Assembly (NCBI GenBank): GCA_028554795.2
Contig: CM068827.1
Location: 139,010,493-139,074,492 of the forward strand
Length of the DNA stretch: 64,000 nucleotides
Origin: Sinohyriopsis cumingii
Lineage: Eukaryota > Mollusca > Bivalvia > Unionida > Unionidae
Direction: 5' to 3'
Part shown: positions 57,068 to 64,000 of the stretch, piece by piece
How positions within the stretch are numbered: position 1 is the stretch's first letter
How the letters are laid out: every line of letters begins with the position of its first letter
The notes under the pieces: generated by a model
Database searches by the model: none
What the model saw: the letters and a program-made list of their open reading frames with translations, nothing else
Told to the model about the DNA's origin: nothing
Program-made: the position numbers and the translations under genes

Positions 57068-59984
57068 CTGTTGGGAAATAAAATAATACGAAATAAAGTA
57101 AAAACCACTGGAGAGTATGCAAAAATGCAGCAATGTTTGTGTGACTATAATAATGTGTACGCTGATTTGGTAGGACATGTTTGTACTAACTGTAATAATG
57201 TGTATACTGACCTGGCAGTACATGTACCCCATACACTGGAGGAAATCTAGAATGACAAAGCAACAATATCACACAGTGTAATAGAAATGTTTTGCATACA
57301 GGCATGCAAATTTTCTCAACTGTGCAACCTAAATATTTTTCACAGTGCAGAATAACAGAAACTTGTATGGTAATGGTTAGGAATAGGCATATTCCACCTG
57401 AGGGGTCATACTTTGTCAGCAAGAATGTGCCTTTGCTGAGAGTTCCTGTCCATGAAATATATGAGGGTGGGATTTTTACAGCACCAATGATAGACATAGT
57501 TGAATGTAACAGTGCAAAATTTTTTAGATAATTTTGCAGTACATTCTGGCATGGTCAGTGTGACACATAACCATTAAGTTTGACATATGAGCTAGACTCT
57601 TGATAAATTGACTGCAAGGGATGGGACAGACTGTTTGGGGCATAAATTGAATTTTAATTAGTGTCCTTTCAATGACAGTCTAACATATATGTCAGTATAA
57701 GGTCATGAAGAGGTAAATGATGAGCTAAGACTAACCAGAGCAAAATTTAGGAAGACATGGGTCATTTGAAAGAAGTATCATAAAATGATATTTTCCAGAA
57801 TAGTTAATAATAAAGGCAGACTGGAGGGAATTATTCTGACTTCAATTGGAGTGATAAAATTTTGGGCATTTAAAGTAATCCTGACTGGCTAAACGTAGGG
57901 GTGTGGGTTACCAGATGGAATTCAGGCTTTTAACAAATTCTCCTTGCCAAATTATTCAGTCTAAGTTTTTGAGGCAGGCCAGAATTTAACTCAGAGATCA
58001 GTAGAAAGTGCTCTTCTCAATAAATTAATAGTGAAAGGAGATTTGGAAATTGTGAGACCAGAAACTAGAAAAGAAACCAAGGGAAGTCCCTGATGATAAG
58101 CAAGCAAGGACATGGGAAGGCACAAAGGTATTGTTTCAATTGCATACAGTAGATGTTCACTGATGTGATTTTATAAATATCTGTTGAATTTATTCATTTT
58201 GAATTCATACTTCAATTTTTCCTTGAGTTCTGAAAATAACTGTGCATGCCATATGATTCACATATTGTAAGAATGTCATGCAATATTTCGTTGGTATGAA
58301 TGAGTTAGGTTTAGTGGTTTTGTATGAAACATCATGTAGTGTAAAGAGTTAATGCATTTCTCATGATATGAACTGTGAGAAGTAAATCATGTCTTAAATG
58401 ATTTGTATCATGTATGCTGAGAATTGATTTTTCTATGTCTGAAAATATGTCAGTAAATTGCTAGCTAGCAAAGTAAAGTACTTAGGACAAGGAGTCAAGT
58501 CCATCAATTCATTGCGTAATTAAGTTGTCAATTCTTTTCAACAGAGCACTAGGAGCATTTATCGACAGGCATAGTTGACCTGGTAATTCATAGCCACTGT
58601 GGCGCAGTAATGGTTTATCTGAAAGGTCTAATTATGTCAGGTTCTCAGCTAGGAATGTGAGTAGTCGCTAGAAAGACATATTTCTGATAATAGGGCGAGT
58701 GTGTATTAGGAGGCAAGCTAACCGTAATAGCTTAGGTCTGTTGTATAATGATAGATGATATTTGATGTATGAATGAGAATCCTGTTGATCACAGGATAGA
58801 AAAAAAACTGACATGTATTTATGCCGGGTATTATATTTTTATATTTTCTATCTGAAGGAAAAATATATCCATACTGTACTGCACAGTGGAAAGATGACCA
58901 TCCCATAGAGGAGAGAGAGAGAGACTGTGAAGGAATTGAAATATGGCAATGCTGACCTATTTCAAGAAAACTGGAAGAAACTAGGTGATGCTGACATACC
59001 GGCAATTTGAGTTCAATCTGTGACTCGATTATATCATGAAATTTGTTCTATCAGTGTAACAGAACAGCTAACTGAATTTTGCATAAACATCGTAACTCTA
59101 TTTCTAAGAGAAATGTAATCATTAAAATGTCATGTTCAATTTCATTTTGTTTAAGTAATTGATTAAATCATTATACCGGTATTTTACAAATGGGGGCTCA
59201 TTTCATTCTATTCTATATTCCTGATCATATTTCTGTTATTCCATCAATTAATTTTATATTTTGTTATTCTTTATTCACAAACACCATGACCAATCATCTC
59301 CTAGATAATGATAACCAAAACCATAAGGAGTGGGAATCTCACATATCATCCCACCACCTGCCGACAAAGTGGGTTGCTCATATTCTGGGATTTGAACATT
59401 CTGTTCAAGTAAATAGTCTGACAAATATAGGATAGAACACAATCTTTTCAAAAAGTGATAATTTCTGTATTGCTTGTTAAGAAATATCCACTGGAGTGAC
59501 TCAAACTATAGTCTGTATATTTTATATTTTCAGTACATGGATCATTTTTTTGCCATTTCTTTTCATGTTGTGTTGACAACATTGTAAGGAACTGAGACAT
59601 GTGCTATTGCTGTTATTTGATACATTTTAAGTGTGTATGGGAGATTATCTTGGTATTCTCTCATAGGAAGAGATAATTAGGTAAGCAAGCAATAGTAATG
59701 ATGCCTTGCTTGGTGCAATCTAGAAGCTGAATTTTGGGAGAAATTCATGTTTTTACTGCCTGTTTATTGATTGTTTTACAAGGGATAGTCTGACTTAATA
59801 TAGTCCATTGGCAGGGCTATACCAGAGTAGGTAAATATATGTAGAGGTATTCTGAGTAGGGCAGTAAATCTAGAGAATTTAGGTCTTGTGACACTGTACA
59901 AGTAGACCAGGATGGTCACAGACAGACAGTTAGGGAATTTAAGTTAACTGGTAAGGACGCGTTAGGTTATGAAGGGACCTAGTT

Positions 59985-60500
59985 AGCTGAATTTGTGGAG
60001 TGAAGTGTTAGAGAACACAAAGAAAGCCAAGCAGAAGAGTGAGAAAAGGAAAGATAAAGACACACAGCTGAGTAAGAAAAGAAGAAAGAGCTTGAGTTGG
60101 CCAGACTGCAAGCCAAGGAAAGAGCAAGGGAATGCAAATATACATCAGCCATGGAGAGACGGAGGACTGAAGTCAAGGCTAGAAGGGATGAAGACCCAAA
60201 TGAACATACAGGACCCACAAGTTGGTCATCAGAAGATGACCTATACAGATCACCATGCCCATGTTCAACGACAAGGAAGAAATAATTAACAACTTTTATG
60301 CAATTCAAGAAGTTGTCAGTGTTTCATCAGATACCCAAAGACCAGTGGCTATCAATGTCTTAGCATTCTTGGATTCCAGCTGTTCCACTATGCAGAATAT
60401 ATGTATCACAAAACAGCTTGATTTGCATGAGGTGCTTTGTGCCATTAGAACCACAAAGCTTTTATTACAATATATCGAGGATTTAGATTTTCAAGATTTC
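59985..60500 (+). pseudogene. Possible Ty3/gypsy-type gag remnant
   Basis: A Lys/Arg/Glu-rich charged segment (ELARLQAKERARE, ERRRTEVKARRDED) is followed after a frame change by MPMFNDKEEIINNFYAIQEV and TQRPVAINVLAFLDSSC. Gag proteins of Ty3/gypsy elements in molluscs often have a charged coiled-coil region before a segment of the pattern F..DD.DAFI.RFE...W....WA..L..LL.G. The match is by eye and weak. No protease, RT or LTR was identified next to it. Confidence 0.4.
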
Positions 60501-62797
60501 TTTTTCAACTAGTCTAAAGTTTGATAGCATAAAGTATGATTGTTTACTTCAATCAAATGAAGAACACCTTAAAAATACTTAAAATGTAAAAAACTAAAAG
60601 AAAAACACAAGAATATAGAACAAAATACAGACAACATGTTACGGAATTTGCAGCATTACCTCATTTGTCAGTCTTATGTGCAATACCAAGCTAACTCACT
60701 TTTTCCCCCAAGGAAAATACATTTATCAGTGTTGCAACAAGAACAATAAATGAGTACCAAGAAGTTCATAACAGTAGTTAAACACAGCCTCAATGCAGCT
60801 GGCACATTTTACTGAGCATTTCATCAAAACAAGGTAATACAAATTAAAGTGTAAAAAAATACATTATCATACTTGTTAATTAACATTCTATATACCGATA
60901 ATATACAATGTAAACAGACCCATTTGTGACCTTACAAATTTTGCTGACAGTGCAGCAATACCAAAAAGATAACAGCTGTATATATCAACCCAAACTGATA
61001 GTAAGTGTGACAGTAAAATTGATCTTCTTCATATATAACTTTTTGTGAAGAATTTACACTCGTCTGTACCTGTAATTATACAAATTTTATTTACAACTTC
61101 AGCATATACCTGAGTAGAAAGACAGATTTTCCTTTGCAAATAAATTCTTAAATCTTGGCATGAGAGCATCATCCACACTCAAAGTGTTTTACAGCCCACC
61201 CCAATTCAAATAAACAGTAAGCAGAGAAGACATCCAAACTGAGATGTCAAAGTTTTGGGAAATTTCTACCTGGTACCTGTCAGTCCTAACGATCGCTTAC
61301 CCAGGTATGCAATCAAATGGAAATTGTATTAAATGTGAACCTGAACTCCTTTGTTGTAGGCTCACACATGCCAAACCCCAAGAGAGGTATAAACATAATT
61401 CATTAATAATATAAGTGGCAAAAATGCATAATCTGAAAATAAAAAGAGCAATCTATATATTACATGCCATAATTACAGAAAACTGTAAGAAAAAGGATAT
61501 AATTTTAACATACATTTATTTTTGCCACTTACCTGGATCTGAAGTTAAAAATTCTGTCACAAATTGGCTAAATCCATGTGGATTAGTACTTAATACAAAA
61601 GCATAGACACAAAAGAAAAACTGATAAATTATTTATGCATAACACACACTTTCCATAGTCTACATCTCTACAGTAACTTCTGCAAATAGTCATAAGGTCC
61701 AAAAATGATGACTGTTGTATTATCCTCAACCTGTCATGGTTCGTCCCTTAATGACAGTCCGGTGCAACATGTTTTTATGTTTAATAAAATCCCTCTCCTG
61801 TAACATTTTTCAGTCATATAACATCTAACAGACACATCGATACATCCTGTTTTTTTATGATATCAGGTACCATTTATTTTCAATTTAGATTGGTCCACTA
61901 TGTATGTAGTATCAAAATAGAATGAATCTATGACAAGCGGTTTCACATTCAAGAATCCTATCTGTTTTCTTGAACTGTTTCTTGTAAAAGGAATGCAAAA
62001 ATTACCATATGTACACATATGGTCAATTTTTATTAGATTTATTTTTCAGTGTTATTAAATAACAAAGATTTCACTTATATTTAAGTATTTCAGTGAAAAA
62101 TTTCATTCTGTTTAGTTGTCCATTTTTTTAAAATTTTCCTAACATGCTAAATAAAGTGCATGTTATGGTAACCATGTTTTTGTGTTGTATTTGCCATGAC
62201 AAAAATATCTGTCCTGGGTTTCCCCATTAATAAATAAAAAAGTCCAGTAAACAAACATGTGAACAGTGGCCCTGACTTGAACAGCTACTACTTTTTGCCC
62301 TAGGGCTACAAACTTGAGACAAAAATGGCATTAGTAATACCGGACATTTATACTGTACTTTCTTTAATTTCAATTGTAGTAAGTATTTAAATTGTATTTC
62401 ATTAAATATTACTTAATCAGTACTTACTGTCGCTGTTGACAAAAGGTATTGACCTGGTTAATGTCATCAGGATCTCAAAACAAGCACATTTAATTCATGA
62501 GAAAAATGGCACACAAACCATGGACAGACACAAAGTTAGGACGGTCTAGCTTTAAATATCAGTGTTGATTCTTAAATAGATCATGTGAGAAAGGAGAGGT
62601 GTCCTCCCTTGCATTATTATATGTATGATAAGTAAATTGTAAGCAACAATACGGGCCCCTGCGATAAAGAATAAATTTGCACATGACACAAGCCTCGAAC
62701 TGTAATCGTTATCCTGTGTCTTGATCTCATCTTAGAATACCGTTTTTTTTTTACGGGTACCAAGTTGTTCATTTTATACCCAGGTTATTATTAACGG

Positions 62798-62825
62798 GCA
62801 GGTACCCAAGTATCCGGGTACCTGC
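62798..62825. repeat. Perfect 10-bp inverted repeat (hairpin)
   Basis: GCAGGTACCC and GGGTACCTGC flank an 8-base loop. A third related ACGGGTACC lies at about 62754. The function is unknown; it may belong to a degraded element end. Confidence 0.7.
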
Positions 62826-62923
62826 TGGCATCTTTACATCCAAATGAATCAATTGCTGACAAAACTTTAAGAACATGAAAAAAAAATCATTTTTTGCAAC
62901 TGCAATGTAACACTCTTCTGTTG

Positions 62924-62924
<1 letters not shown>

Positions 62925-62972
<48 letters not shown>
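62925..62972. repeat. (TA)n microsatellite at the Tigger insertion site
   Basis: A pure TA run that ends exactly where the Tigger-like element begins. Confidence 0.97.
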
Positions 62973-62975
<3 letters not shown>

Positions 62976-64000
62976 TAATACCTCGTGCATTCGAGTTTCT
63001 GGATTCGCGAATTCACGGATTCGCAAAATTTTCATTGGAACCTAACTAACTGCTGGAAGGGTTGCAAGTAGCCAATCACACAGCAGGGTACCAGCTTTCC
63101 TCGTTGCTGATTGGCTTGTAGCTCGGATGCTTTGTGTACGTATTGTCACTAGTATATGAGTGAAGCTGCGGTTCATCTTCCCGCATCTCAGTTCAACACG
63201 CGCGTATTCCGTACAAGTGTGATAAGTGTTTTCAGTGCTTTTTTCCTTGGTTTTTACTTAATTCTAAAAACCCTCAAGATGCCTAAACGTTCCGCGCATT
63301 CTAAGGTTCCTAGCAGTGTTCCTAAACGTCAGAAGAAGGTGACGACACTAGAGGAAAAAGTAAAAGTTTTAGATTTGGTGAAATCTGGCGAGACTGCTAC
63401 AAGCGTAGGACACCAATATGGCATGAATTAAAGCACCATACGCTCTATAAAGAGTAAGGAGGCCGAAATTAGAAAATTGGTCTCCAAGAGCTACCTGCAT
63501 GAAGCAAAGCAGGTTTCGACCAAAAGAGACCCGTACATTGTTAAGATGGAATCTGCCCTTTCATTATGGATTGAAGACTGCCGTAAAAAGGACATCCCCT
63601 TGCAGAGCAACATGATTCGGGAGAAGGCTTCAAATCTTTATAAGAAGCTTGTTGAAGAGGATACACAAGACCTGTGGCCAGGAACACTGACACCACCACA
63701 CCCTGGAAGTTTTCAGGCCACCAGGGGGTGGTTTGAAAAGTTTTCAAACCGTTATAACCTAAGGAGTGTGAGATTGCATGGAAAGGCTGCATCTGCTGAC
63801 GTAGAAGCCGCAGAAAGGTATCCGGAGACCTTCAAACAAATCATCCAGGAGAAGGGATATAGGTCTGAACAGGTCTTCAACATGGATGAGACTGGATTAT
63901 TCTGGAAGAAAATGCCAGCGAGAACATACCTGATGAAGGAAGAGGCCAAAGCTCCTGGATTTAAAGCACAAAAGGACAGAATCATGCTCATTATGTGTGG
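62973..64000 (+). mobile_element. Tigger-like (pogo superfamily) DNA transposon, left part, runs off the window
   Basis: It begins with CAGTAATACCTCGTGCATTC at 62973, which resembles Tigger inverted ends (CAGnnATACCTCG). The preceding TA fits the TA target of the Tc1/mariner-pogo group. The transposase reading frame starts inside. The right end lies beyond the window, so length and full ends cannot be judged. It is inserted at the edge of a TA microsatellite. Confidence 0.88.
63279..64000 (+). pseudogene. Tigger-like transposase gene with one nonsense codon, 3' partial
   Basis: Starts at MPKRSAHSKVP. It continues with a helix-turn-helix of the CENP-B N-terminal type (LEEKVKVLDLVKSGETATSV, then QYGMN), where TAA at 63429-63431 stops the frame. 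The same frame then stays open for 189 codons to the window edge. That part holds STIRSIKSKE, the second (CENPB-type) DNA-binding region with WFEKFSNRYNLRSVRLHGKA, and the start of the DDE domain with VFNMDETGLFWKKMP, including the first catalytic Asp. In relatives the interrupted position is Glu, so the stop is explained by one G-to-T change. The MPKR start is preferred because an in-frame upstream ATG at 63156 adds a tail unlike the family. Only one lesion in about 240 visible codons suggests a young copy. Confidence 0.86.

Larger units (their letters stand above)
50321..62924. other. SLC25A20 introns 3, 2 and part of intron 1
   Basis: Intron 3 holds SINE-A copy 7, a tRNA-like relic, the non-LTR remnant, the 53-bp duplication and a diverged repeat. 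Intron 2 (55301-56974) appears empty. The stretch right of 57067, presumably intron 1, holds the possible gag remnant. I found no sequence for the exon 1 peptide (the region ending in PLDTxK) up to the window edge. Confidence 0.7.

Noticed and set aside
58718..59005. Candidate SLC25A20 exon 1 in the right part of the window
   Set aside because: Minus-strand frames between 57.1 and 62.9 kb contain nothing like the expected AGG-rich N-terminal helix or the PLDTxK signature.

Overview
This window looks like genomic DNA from an animal, most likely a mollusc. It is AT-rich and holds parts of two conserved, intron-rich animal genes whose short exons are separated by introns of 1.7 to 6.3 kb. Everything else is introns, intergenic DNA and decayed transposable elements. 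The mollusc call rests on two abundant tRNA-headed SINE families of a kind I associate with molluscs. It also rests on DIRS-like, hAT, pogo/Tigger and non-LTR remnants, a combination common in lophotrochozoans. The species cannot be fixed from the sequence, and nothing looks bacterial.

Layout. From 1 to about 15.4 kb the plus strand carries exons 2-5 and a probable separate 3'UTR exon of ARPC4, the p20 subunit of the Arp2/3 actin-nucleating complex. Exon 1, with the start codon, was not found and probably lies left of the window. From about 64 kb back to about 28.3 kb the minus strand carries exons 2-9 of SLC25A20, the mitochondrial carnitine/acylcarnitine carrier. Exon 1 lies right of 57 kb, probably beyond the window. 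The two genes converge tail to tail across about 13-14 kb of repeat-rich intergenic DNA. All splice phases I checked are consistent, and the assembled lengths (167 residues without exon 1 for ARPC4, 271 without exon 1 for SLC25A20) match the human family members closely.

Mobile elements. SINE-A (tRNA-Leu/Ser-like head, ACAACAAC tail) has seven copies plus a tail fragment. SINE-B (tRNA-like head, CACACA tail) has six. Several copies have clear target-site duplications. There are two decayed DIRS-like tyrosine-recombinase retroelements (24.3-25.9 kb and 38.6-40.3 kb), the first split by a SINE-A insertion. A non-LTR element at 50.9-52.5 kb has lost its reverse-transcriptase core. Two hAT elements are present: a decayed one at 31.0-32.0 kb and a 1.2 kb internally deleted derivative with both ends at 33.1-34.3 kb. 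A pogo-like DDE remnant sits in ARPC4 intron 2. A nearly open Tigger-like element, broken by one nonsense codon in the part visible, runs off the right edge.

Tandem repeats include a perfect 54-bp triplication 36 bp upstream of ARPC4 exon 4, a 45-bp minisatellite apparently born from a SINE-A tail, and a 26-bp array with higher-order structure. No CRISPR array, operon or new enzymatic system was found. The two host genes are ordinary housekeeping genes with no evident functional link. The interest lies in the repeat biology.
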